Source of the DNA: Deinococcus sp.
GTDB lineage: Bacteria > Deinococcota > Deinococci > Deinococcales > Deinococcaceae
Direction: 5' to 3'
DNA: 6,671 bases
Assembly: GCF_025362455.1 (NCBI RefSeq)
Contig: NZ_JANYGJ010000018.1
Location: forward strand, 1 to 6,671
Part shown: positions 1-4,472 of the stretch, piece after piece
Position numbering within the stretch: the first letter of the stretch is position 1
How the letters are laid out: each line of letters starts with the position of its first letter
The notes under the pieces: generated by a model
Told to the model about the DNA's origin: nothing
The model's input: the letters and a program-made list of their open reading frames with translations, nothing else
Databases searched by the model: none
Program-made: the position numbers and the translations under genes

Positions 1-565
1 GCAGCAGCAGGGCGGGCAACGTCTCGGCCACGCCCGCCAGGTACTGATAACCGGGACTCAGGGCCATGAAACGCCACAACAGTCCCATCGGGCTCGAATC
101 GCCGTAGGTGACGTTCATCTGCCCCGGCGCGAGCAGTCCGAACTGGGCGAAGTTGAATTTGGCGCTGCCGTAAGCGAGCAGCCAGATCACCAGGGCGGCC
201 CGCAGGCCAATCGAGAGCGCCGACAGGGCACGAGGTGACGGCCCAGGTTTCCACCGCTGACTGACGGTCCACAGCGTCGCCAGCAGCAGTGATAGCAGTG
301 TCCCCAGCAGCAGCAGCAGCCAGTCCTGCGCCGTATCGCCGCTGCCGCTCAGCCCGGTGGGGAGCAGCGCCGCGCCCGACCAGACCCGGCTGAACCAGTG
401 CGCCACCGCGAAGCGCCAGTCTGACGGCACCGGCAACAGCGTCTGTCCAATGAGCAGAAAATACAGCCCCAGATACACCGTGCCGAAGTTCAGCAGCCAG
501 CGGCGCCACAGCGGCCAGGCCAGCGGTGCCAGGGGAGGTGCAGCTTCCGACTCAGGGCGCGACAT
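1..565 (-). CDS. DoxX-like integral membrane protein (partial, C-terminus outside window)
   Basis: The reading frame starts at ATG 565 and stays open to the left edge (188 complete codons), so the C-terminus is missing. Hydrophobic segments lie near residues 22-45, 82-102, 116-134 and from about 172 to the edge, which indicates a polytopic membrane protein. The block at residues 132-187 contains YGSAKFNFAQFG, then TYGDSSPMGLLWRFMALSPGYQ and a G..E pair. It resembles the DoxX-like family pattern (YG.aK....QF ... G..SPM..LW.FM..S..Y....G..E). No enzymatic role can be assigned; DoxX-like proteins are mostly uncharacterised membrane proteins, some linked to redox or quinol functions. The start is supported by a TANNNT box (TAGCAT) 6 nt upstream and absence of a Shine-Dalgarno. 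A run of CTG codons near 304-320 gives a poly-Leu stretch inside the second membrane segment. It lies downstream of tRNA-Lys on the same strand. Confidence 0.85.
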   Translation of the reverse strand, partial: MSRPESEAAPPLAPLAWPLWRRWLLNFGTVYLGLYFLLIGQTLLPVPSDWRFAVAHWFSRVWSGAALLPTGLSGSGDTAQDWLLLLLGTLLSLLLATLWTVSQRWKPGPSPRALSALSIGLRAALVIWLLAYGSAKFNFAQFGLLAPGQMNVTYGDSSPMGLLWRFMALSPGYQYLAGVAETLPALLL

Positions 566-571
566 GCGGTG

Positions 572-577
572 ATGCTA
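572..577 (-). promoter_or_regulatory. -10 box for leaderless start of the DoxX-like gene
   Basis: On the minus strand TAGCAT is followed by six bases (CACCGC) and the ATG at 565. No Shine-Dalgarno is visible. This matches the TANNNT -10 arrangement of leaderless Deinococcus transcripts. No good -35 is evident. Confidence 0.45.
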
Positions 578-652
578 CAGCGGGTCAGGCCGCCTGGCAG
601 CCTTTACCAGATGCGCAGCCGCAACGGAGCGGACCTGGAACAGAACAAGTAG

Positions 653-682
653 AAAACCCCGCCCTGAGACGAGGTTTACCTC
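653..682 (-). terminator. Possible weak terminator after tRNA-Lys
   Basis: Just past the encoded CCA the minus strand can form AAACCTC / GGGGTTT (one G-T pair, 10-nt loop), continuing into TTTTCT. A competing small hairpin GAGG-TAAA-CCTC abuts the CCA end directly and could instead be a processing signal. The stem is short and the two folds are mutually exclusive, so this is tentative. The rest of 566-652 shows no recognisable feature except the DoxX-gene -10 box. Confidence 0.3.
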
Positions 683-758
<76 letters not shown>

Positions 759-771
759 GTCAGCGAAGGGG

Positions 772-800
772 AGTATAGGCACTCGCCCCGGAGCTGTCAA
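772..800 (-). promoter_or_regulatory. Near-consensus sigma-70-type promoter for tRNA-Lys
   Basis: On the minus strand a perfect -35 TTGACA (795-800) is separated by exactly 17 bp from TATACT (772-777), one base from TATAAT. Transcription would start near 765, about 7 nt before the mature tRNA 5' end at 758, leaving a very short leader for RNase P. The -35 overlaps the TGA stop of the upstream cyclo-ligase gene (797-799), so the same bases serve both. Confidence 0.9.
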
Positions 801-1423
801 GCCTGGCGCACACGCTCCACGCCGTCCTCGCTGGCGAGCCACCGGGCCGCCTGATCGTGCGCCTCACGCGGCAGGGCCGCCACCAGCCGGGCCTGAGTCG
901 ACACCCCCACCCGCCGCGCCGCCCAGCCCGCCAGCAGCCGGTCGTAAAAGCCGCCGCCGTAGCCCAATCTCACGCCCGCTCGGTCAAAGGCCAGGCCCGG
1001 CAGCAGCACCGTATCCACGCGGGCCGGGTCCACCTCCGGGGTGCCCAGGGGCGGCTCCAGGGCACCGAAGCGGCTGAGTTCGGTGGCGCTGTCCCAGGCG
1101 TGCAGGCTCAGGCGCGGCGCACTGGACTGGCCTGGGCTGAAATGAGCACGCGGCGTCAGCAGGGTCAGTGCTGACAGGGCAAAATGCGGCGCCAGCGACG
1201 AGACATCCACCTCGCCGGGCAGGGCGCGGTACGCCAGCACGACCTGCGCCCCCTGGGTACGCAGGAACTCCAGCAGGTAGGCGCTGATGAGCGCCGAATC
1301 CTGAGCGGTGGCGGGCGGCAGGGTCCGCGCCCAGCGCCGCCACTGCGTTTTGCTGGCTGCCAATGGGGGCGCAGACGATGAAGGCGCAGACAATGGGGGC
1401 GCAGACAATGAAGGCTCAGGCAC
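797..1423 (-). CDS. fau: 5-formyltetrahydrofolate cyclo-ligase
   Basis: The product (208 aa) belongs to the ATP-dependent family that converts 5-formyltetrahydrofolate to 5,10-methenyltetrahydrofolate in the cytoplasm, returning folate to the one-carbon pool. The signature lies at residues 140-164: LLPGLAFD, then RAGVRLGYGGGFYDRLL, with the nucleotide-binding glycine-rich GYGGGFYD at 154-161. Other family features are KTQWRRWAR (25-33), YRALPGEVDV (65-74), the EPPLGTP segment (123-129) and LPREAHD (184-190). The family is usually 180-200 aa; the excess is an N-terminal tail (residues 2-21) of Ser-Ala-Pro-Pro-Leu repeats. GTG 1423 is the earliest possible start, since an in-frame TAG lies just upstream at 1433-1435, and it has a TANNNT box 6 nt before it. 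A TTG at codon 21 (1363) would give a canonical-length protein and cannot be excluded. The stop codon is shared with the tRNA-Lys -35 box. Confidence 0.93.
   Translation of the reverse strand: MPEPSLSAPPLSAPSSSAPPLAASKTQWRRWARTLPPATAQDSALISAYLLEFLRTQGAQVVLAYRALPGEVDVSSLAPHFALSALTLLTPRAHFSPGQSSAPRLSLHAWDSATELSRFGALEPPLGTPEVDPARVDTVLLPGLAFDRAGVRLGYGGGFYDRLLAGWAARRVGVSTQARLVAALPREAHDQAARWLASEDGVERVRQA
1361..1420 (+). repeat. Four-unit 15-bp tandem repeat in the cyclo-ligase N-terminus
   Basis: Units are at 1361-1375, 1376-1390, 1391-1405 and 1406-1420. The unit is CAATGGGGGCGCAGA; units 1 and 3 are identical and units 2 and 4 carry substitutions. Because 15 is a multiple of 3, each unit adds five residues (SAPPL, SAPSS, SAPPL, PEPSL) without breaking the frame. 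The repeat lies between the first possible start codon and the conserved enzyme core. Confidence 0.9.
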
Positions 1424-1429
1424 CCGCCC

Positions 1430-1435
1430 AGGCTA
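1430..1435 (-). promoter_or_regulatory. Candidate -10 box for leaderless cyclo-ligase mRNA
   Basis: TAGCCT on the minus strand is followed by GGGCGG and the GTG start at 1423. No Shine-Dalgarno is visible. Any -35 would fall at about 1453-1458, inside the first arm of the GC hairpin of repeat copy A, where no -35-like hexamer is seen. Confidence 0.35.
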
Positions 1436-1447
1436 GCAGCCAAGCAT

Positions 1448-1574
1448 TAGAGCAGGACGGAGAATGGAGGCGCGGGGAAAACAGCCTCCCCGCGCCTCCA
1501 TTCTGCGTCCTGCTCAGTCAAAACTACTCGCTCCGCTCGGTCATAAAAAGGGTCTTTTTATGACATCTGCTCTA
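1448..1574 (+). mobile_element. 127-bp MITE-like interspersed repeat, copy A
   Basis: The element is bounded by 8-bp terminal inverted repeats TAGAGCAG (1448-1455) and CTGCTCTA (1567-1574). It has two parts: a GC-rich hairpin (1450-1515), then a 64-65 bp segment with an AT-rich hairpin TCATAAAAAG-GGT-CTTTTTATGA (1541-1563). The second segment recurs in reverse orientation at 3777-3841, identical apart from the hairpin loop. There is no coding capacity and no clear target duplication (flanks GCATT and GAGTG differ). It resembles the small non-coding repeat families known in Deinococcus; I cannot name the family from sequence alone. It fills the intergenic space between two divergent genes and replaces or displaces their upstream promoter sequence. 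Confidence 0.75.
1450..1515 (+). repeat. Long GC-rich inverted repeat (29-bp arms) inside copy A
   Basis: Arms 1450-1478 and 1487-1515 match at 28 of 29 positions (mismatch 1460/1505), with an 8-nt loop (AAACAGCC). The hairpin is not followed by a T-run on either strand, so it is not a standard intrinsic terminator, although it could block transcription or act as structured RNA. It is absent from copy B. Confidence 0.9.
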
Positions 1575-1578
1575 GAGT
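1573..1578 (+). promoter_or_regulatory. Candidate -10 box at the edge of copy A
   Basis: TAGAGT lies 7 nt before the ATG at 1586 and fits the TANNNT leaderless pattern seen for other genes here. Its first two bases belong to the terminal repeat of copy A and the rest is flanking DNA, so the element boundary helps form the box. No good -35 is visible. Confidence 0.35.
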
Positions 1579-1585
1579 GTGCGGC

Positions 1586-1807
1586 ATGGACCGTGCCTGG
1601 CTGGAACGCCGCAACGGGCTGTGGCAAACGCTCCGGCGTCACAGTCCGGGCGAGCCGGGCGCCGAAGAGGCGGTGTTCAGGGCCGCACTGGAGCAACTCG
1701 AAACCCACATCGGCTGGAGCCGGGAGCGCGTGCTGGCCGGGCTGGGGCTGGCCGGGCTGGGGCTGCCTGAGCTGTACCCGTTGGACTGGAATGAACCAGA
1801 CGCCTGA
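1586..1807 (+). CDS. Small hypothetical protein (73 aa)
   Basis: The frame begins at ATG 1586 and ends 2 bp before the convergent protease stop. I do not recognise the family. The sequence looks protein-like: a charged, helix-prone N-terminal half (MDRAWLERRNGLWQTLRRH), an acidic helix EEAVFRAALEQLE, then IGWSRERVLAGLGLAGLGLPEL, where a tandem 15-bp duplication produces AGLGL twice. It has no signal peptide or membrane segment, so it is probably cytoplasmic. An alternative GTG start at 1577 would add three residues, but ATG 1586 has a TANNNT box 7 nt upstream. Support is tight convergent packing and plausible codon use; a conserved-protein search would settle it. Confidence 0.6.
   Translation: MDRAWLERRNGLWQTLRRHSPGEPGAEEAVFRAALEQLETHIGWSRERVLAGLGLAGLGLPELYPLDWNEPDA
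1736..1765 (+). repeat. Two-unit perfect 15-bp tandem repeat
   Basis: GCCGGGCTGGGGCTG occurs at 1736-1750 and again at 1751-1765 with no difference. It lies in frame inside the small ORF, encoding the AGLGL repeat. The perfect identity suggests a recent duplication. Confidence 0.85.
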
Positions 1808-1809
1808 AT

Positions 1810-2964
1810 TCAGCGCCCGGTTTCGGCGGTGATGGTGCGGGGTGCGAGCTTCAGGCTGATGTCGGGAATGGCTTTGCCGTCGCGCACCACGCTGAGCTTG
1901 ATGGTCACGCCGACCTGTTTGGAGCGCACGGCACTGAGCAGCTCGGTGAAATTGAGAATGCGCAGGCCGTTGATGGCGGTAATCACGTCGCCGCTGGCCT
2001 GGGTGGGCACACCGTTGGGGTCGTTGTCGATGAACTTGAGGGGCCGCAGACCGGCCAGGTCCGCCGGGCTGCCCCTGGTCACCTCGGTGAATACCGCGCC
2101 GGAGAGCTTGCCCAGGCCGAGCTGAGCGAACAGCGTTTCCGGCAGGGCGGGGCCACCGCTCAGACCCATAATCGGCGCGTCGCGCTTGAGGCCGCCGCGC
2201 AGCTCCGTCAGCAGCGGGCTGCTTTTGGTGACCGGCACGGCATACGAGGCGTCGGTGGCGATACCGAACGGCGTGCGGCGGGCGCTGATGTAGCTGATGA
2301 CGCCCATCACCTCGCCCTGGGCGTTCAGGATCGGGCCACCCGAATCGCCGGGAATCAGCGGGGCGTTGAGCTGCAAGGTGCCTGAAGGAAAGCTGGCCAG
2401 GTCCGCCGCCACGTTCAGCGCCAGCAACCTGCCGGACTTGGATACCAGAAAGTCGCCGTTGCCGTTGCCGATGGCCAGCGCACTCTGGCCCACCTTGGGC
2501 GCCTCGGAGGCCAGTGGCAGGGCCGCCAGGGTCCGCCCGGACGGCACGTTGATTTTCAGCAGCGCCACATCGTGGCCGTCGTCGTAGCCGATGACCGTGA
2601 TGGGATAGCGGGTTTTATTGAGGGTCACCGCTTCGAGCTTGCGGGCGCCGAAAATCACGTGGTAGGCGGTCAGCGCCAGGGTGCCGCTGGCGTCCGACTG
2701 AATCACGAAACCGGTGCCCAGGCCGTCGGGCTCCTCACAACTACCGGTCAGCGGGCACTGCTCGATGCGCAGGCTGCCGGGGCGGGTCTTGCTGAAGATG
2801 CTATTGAGACTTCTCTGCTCGGCGGCGCTCAGGGGTTTGGGCGCGGCGGCAGCGGCGGTATTAGGGGCGCCCTGGGCACTGGCCTGAGCGGCCACCACGG
2901 CGAGGCCGAGGGATAGAATCACGACGCCGAGGGGGACCGGACGGCCAGGCAATTTGAGCGACAT
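1810..2964 (-). CDS. Secreted trypsin-like serine protease with one PDZ domain (HtrA/Deg-type)
   Basis: The 384-aa product should act outside the cytoplasmic membrane, cleaving misfolded or exported proteins. Residues 1-30 look like a signal peptide: basic start, hydrophobic LGVVILSLGLAVVA, and an A-S-A cleavage site near 28-30. An Ala-rich linker follows (31-47). The protease domain spans about 65-255 with a complete catalytic triad: His102 in LTAYHV, Asp132 in GHDVALLK and Ser208 in PGDSGGPIL. A single PDZ domain follows at about 280-372 (GLGKLSGAVFTEV, SPADLAGL, GDVITAING), with a roughly 15-residue insertion between AGL and GDVI. The active-site motif is GDSGG, as in trypsins, rather than the GNSGG usual in HtrA. 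The only two cysteines (70 and 76) flank a short loop and could form a disulfide after export. One PDZ makes it closer to DegS than DegP in layout, but a membrane anchor instead of a cleaved signal is possible. Confidence 0.92.
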   Translation of the reverse strand: MSLKLPGRPVPLGVVILSLGLAVVAAQASAQGAPNTAAAAAPKPLSAAEQRSLNSIFSKTRPGSLRIEQCPLTGSCEEPDGLGTGFVIQSDASGTLALTAYHVIFGARKLEAVTLNKTRYPITVIGYDDGHDVALLKINVPSGRTLAALPLASEAPKVGQSALAIGNGNGDFLVSKSGRLLALNVAADLASFPSGTLQLNAPLIPGDSGGPILNAQGEVMGVISYISARRTPFGIATDASYAVPVTKSSPLLTELRGGLKRDAPIMGLSGGPALPETLFAQLGLGKLSGAVFTEVTRGSPADLAGLRPLKFIDNDPNGVPTQASGDVITAINGLRILNFTELLSAVRSKQVGVTIKLSVVRDGKAIPDISLKLAPRTITAETGR

Positions 2965-3012
2965 GCTCTACTCTGCGCCCTGAGCCGTCAAAGTTCAGGA
3001 ACACCTCTGACA

Positions 3013-3018
3013 GTTATA
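3013..3018 (-). promoter_or_regulatory. Possible -10 box for the protease gene
   Basis: TATAAC on the minus strand lies 48 nt before the ATG at 2964. The -35 position 17 bp away reads CTGCCG, a poor match. Unlike its neighbours this gene has no TANNNT box directly before the start, so a leadered transcript is more likely. Confidence 0.3.
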
Positions 3019-3135
3019 CAAGCTGGGCACATCTCCGGCAGCCTGTGGACCTGGGTGCGGGTACGCCGCAGCAGACCGGCGGCACTCACCCGGCTGCCTG
3101 CGCCGTCAGGGCGCCAGAGCATGCCGCACAGGACC

Positions 3136-3177
3136 CCAGCGCAGACACCAGCGCAGACACCGGCACAGACACCAGCC
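3136..3177 (+). repeat. 12-bp tandem repeat, 3.5 units
   Basis: CCAGCGCAGACA occurs perfectly at 3136-3147 and 3148-3159, with a diverged copy at 3160-3171 (CCGGCACAGACA) and a half unit at 3172-3177. It shares the GCGCAGACA core with the cyclo-ligase repeat at 1361-1420. Confidence 0.85.
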
Positions 3178-3206
3178 TGACGGTCAGCCTTCCGGGGATC
3201 ACCGGC

Positions 3207-3236
3207 GGCGCTGAGGTTAACGGCGCCGAGGTTAAC
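3207..3236 (+). repeat. 15-bp tandem repeat carrying two GTTAAC palindromes
   Basis: GGCGCTGAGGTTAAC (3207-3221) is followed directly by GGCGCCGAGGTTAAC (3222-3236), one mismatch in 15. The two GTTAAC hexamers are 15 bp apart. It could be a pair of binding sites or a simple duplication; nothing in the sequence decides. Confidence 0.75.
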
Positions 3237-3265
3237 ATTGCGCACTGAGATTGGGAGCACCGTGC

Positions 3266-3285
3266 GGGTGTACTCAGAAATGCGG
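3266..3285 (+). repeat. Left terminal inverted repeat of the IS
   Basis: GGGTGTACTCAGAAATGCGG. The complement of 4430-4450 is the same sequence with one extra A after GGGTGTA. Confidence 0.9.
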
Positions 3286-3490
3286 GATACTGACATATGA
3301 GCGACTAAACATGGGCGGCGGGTCTCCGGGCCAGTCGGGTATCCGGGCCAGTACAGAAGCGCTGACCGAAGCACTGCAACGCGGTCTTCCCGCCGACGCA
3401 GGACCGGTGGCGATTGAGCGGGCATTGACAAAGTTGGAACCAGAGTACCTGCGGGCGGTGGCGCAGCAATTAATCGACGCCGCTGAGGGC

Positions 3491-3500
3491 AAAAAAAAAG
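3491..3500 (+). promoter_or_regulatory. A9G slippery run at the transposase frame junction
   Basis: Nine A then G sit in the first transposase reading frame as AAA-AAA-AAA-GAC. A -1 slip here leads without interruption into the second frame (RHPDWQVKSRRMRGVRARWG...). The first frame stops at 3518-3520, overlapping a GTG at 3517 by 4 bp. A 6-bp GC hairpin (GCGCGG-TGT-CCGCGC, 3534-3548) lies downstream. Many IS families make transposase by -1 frameshifting on such A runs; a plain indel or GTGA translational coupling are alternatives. Confidence 0.5.
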
Positions 3501-3776
3501 ACATCCAGACTGGCAGGTGAAGTCGCGGCGGATGCGCGGTGTCCGCGCTCGGTGGGGCCTGTTGCCGGTGCCGATTATTCAGCGCCAGCATCGACAGACT
3601 GGCGAATACCGAACCTGCGGCCTGGACCCTGAAATGGATCAGAGTGGCTGGCTCCCCGAAGCACTCGATTTCCTGCTCGATATGGGCACACAACTACCGC
3701 CAGGTGTGGCGCAACCGTTGTGTCACAAAGCGGGATTTCAGGTCAGCCGCGCCGAACTCGACCGCTTGCTGAGCAC

Positions 3777-3841
3777 CTAGAGCAGATGTCATAAAAAGGG
3801 TCTTTTTATGACCGAGCGGAGCGAGTAGTTTTGACTGAGCA
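3777..3841 (-). mobile_element. Interspersed repeat copy B, inserted in the transposase
   Basis: The complement of these 65 bp equals 1511-1575 of copy A at 62 positions; the only difference is the hairpin loop (ACC instead of GGT). The GC-rich hairpin part of copy A is missing. AGCAC occurs at 3772-3776 and 3841-3845 and may be a 5-bp target duplication. Deleting one AGCAC plus the insert removes 69 bp (23 codons) and rejoins the two transposase frames as CTG AGC ACG GTT. An alternative duplication CTGAGCA (3769-3775, 3835-3841) spans 66 bp and is also in frame. The element contributes the TAG stop at 3778-3780. Confidence 0.8.
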
Positions 3842-4429
3842 GCACGGTTCGTCAGCAGCGCCACACCAAACTCTGTGACCGGGCCTTCGAGCCGCTGGCG
3901 GCGCCTTGTGGGACGCCGAAACGAGTGATGGTCGTTCAGCAGGGTGGCTGCTACGTCCTGGAACAGCCTGACCAGGGACACTATGTGGGCACCGAAGTCA
4001 AAGCGGCGGTCGTCTATCCTGAGCAGGCCCCCACGCGGCGGGTCATGCACGCCGACGTGCGTCCCATTACTGAGTTTCAACCGGCCTGTGCGGGGCTGCT
4101 GCGTGAAGCGGGTGTCCGAACATCGGACACCCTGGTGGGTCTGGGAGATGGTGCGACCTGGGTGGCCCTCACCCTTCGACTCATCGGGGCACACGTCGTA
4201 CTGGACGTCTTCCGTGCCGTGAGCTATCTCGATGTCGTCATGGAGCAGCTCGGTTGGGTCAGGCCAGACCGGGGGGGCCAATAAAAGTGTCATCGGTCAC
4301 CGCATAAAGCGTGCTGGACAACACTGGTCTAGATCTGGTGCGGCGGGTATGGCGGCTCTGCGTGCTCGCGCCGCCTCCGTCTCTCGACCCCTGCCGTCTA
4401 CGGCGCTCCGCCACCGGGCCTTTCCCGCT

Positions 4430-4450
4430 CCGCATTTCTGAGTTACACCC
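4430..4450 (-). repeat. Right terminal inverted repeat of the IS
   Basis: Read on the minus strand it begins GGGTGTAACTCAG and ends AAATGCGG, matching the left end with a single one-base insertion. It includes the stop codon (4439-4441) of the transposase C-terminal fragment. Confidence 0.9.
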
Positions 4451-4472
4451 TTGCATCACGGTCTACAGTGCG

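Larger units (their letters stand above)
2965..3265 (+). other. Gene-free spacer with short tandem repeats
   Basis: Between the protease start and the left end of the IS remnant I see no convincing gene. A minus-strand frame over 2988-3431 and a plus-strand frame over 3045-3248 are open, but both are low-complexity where they cross the repeats (Val-Cys-Ala-Gly repeats on one strand, Ser-Ala-Asp-Thr on the other), and the minus frame runs through the IS end and into the transposase start. The spacer holds the upstream region of the protease gene and two tandem repeats (3136-3177 and 3207-3236). Confidence 0.7.
3311..4441 (+). pseudogene. Broken IS transposase, ISKra4-like
   Basis: Four pieces can be joined. 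(1) 3311-3520: 69 aa from ATG 3311, helical, with TEALTEALQRG and YLRAVAQQLIDAAEGKKK. (2) 3517-3780, frame -1 relative to the first: RARWGLLPVP, CGLDPEM, then helices ending LDRLL, like the middle domain of such transposases. (3) about 3841-4284, same frame as piece 2: RVMVVQQGGCYV, GLGDGATWV (about 4138-4164) and VLDVFRAVSYLDVVMEQLGW. (4) about 4286-4441, frame +1 relative to piece 3: GHRIKRAGQHWSRSGA, GMAALRA, the usual C-terminal block. Lesions are the frame change after A9 (possibly programmed), copy B inserted between pieces 2 and 3 with in-frame stops, and a junction near a G7 run at 4271-4277, where the family would have well over 100 residues including the region of the third acidic catalytic residue. 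The first catalytic position, normally DG, reads GG, and the DxxHA motif reads DVFRA. I infer an inactive product. Confidence 0.82.
3266..4450 (+). mobile_element. Degenerate insertion sequence, ISKra4-like
   Basis: The element is delimited by terminal inverted repeats of about 20 bp that match except for one inserted A (left 3266-3285, right 4430-4450). It contains a broken plus-strand transposase, whose final stop lies in the right inverted repeat. No clear target duplication flanks it (left CACCGTGC, right TTGCATCA). Partial similarity continues outside the repeats, since ACCGTG lies near the left end and its complement CACGGT lies near the right end, so the true tips could be slightly farther out. 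The right end is 22 bp from the ubiD stop. Another mobile repeat (copy B) is nested inside. Assignment to ISKra4 rests on motif resemblance and is moderate; recognition as an IS remnant is firm. Confidence 0.88.

Noticed and set aside
1361..1420. CRISPR array
   Set aside because: The units are directly adjacent 15-mers without spacers and encode an in-frame peptide repeat.
1541..1563. AT-rich hairpin as a radiation/desiccation response operator (DdrO site)
   Set aside because: The known motif has TTATG on the left and CATAA on the right; here the order is reversed (CATAA...TTATG) with A/T tracts inside, and the same hairpin sits within a transposase in copy B.
1450..1563. Copy A hairpins as an intrinsic terminator
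   Set aside because: The GC hairpin lacks a following T-run on either strand, and the element lies upstream of both flanking genes rather than after one.
1464..1832. Plus-strand 122-codon open frame
   Set aside because: It starts inside the GC hairpin of copy A and overlaps the better-supported small ORF and the protease end in another frame.
3045..3248. Plus-strand 67-codon open frame in the spacer
   Set aside because: It is low-complexity over the tandem repeats and has no recognisable domain, signal peptide or start signal.
2988..3431. Minus-strand 147-codon open frame
   Set aside because: It crosses the 12-bp repeats (giving a Val-Cys-Ala-Gly repeat), the IS left end and the antisense of the transposase start; no motif or promoter supports it.
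3694..4293. Minus-strand 199-codon open frame
   Set aside because: It is antisense to recognisable transposase segments and runs through copy B; the plus-strand reading explains the sequence.
3266..4450. IS200/IS605-type element with TnpB or a guide RNA
   Set aside because: Terminal inverted repeats are present and the protein fragments carry DDE-type motifs (GDGATWV, KRAGQHWS); no TnpB zinc-finger or RuvC-like motif is seen.
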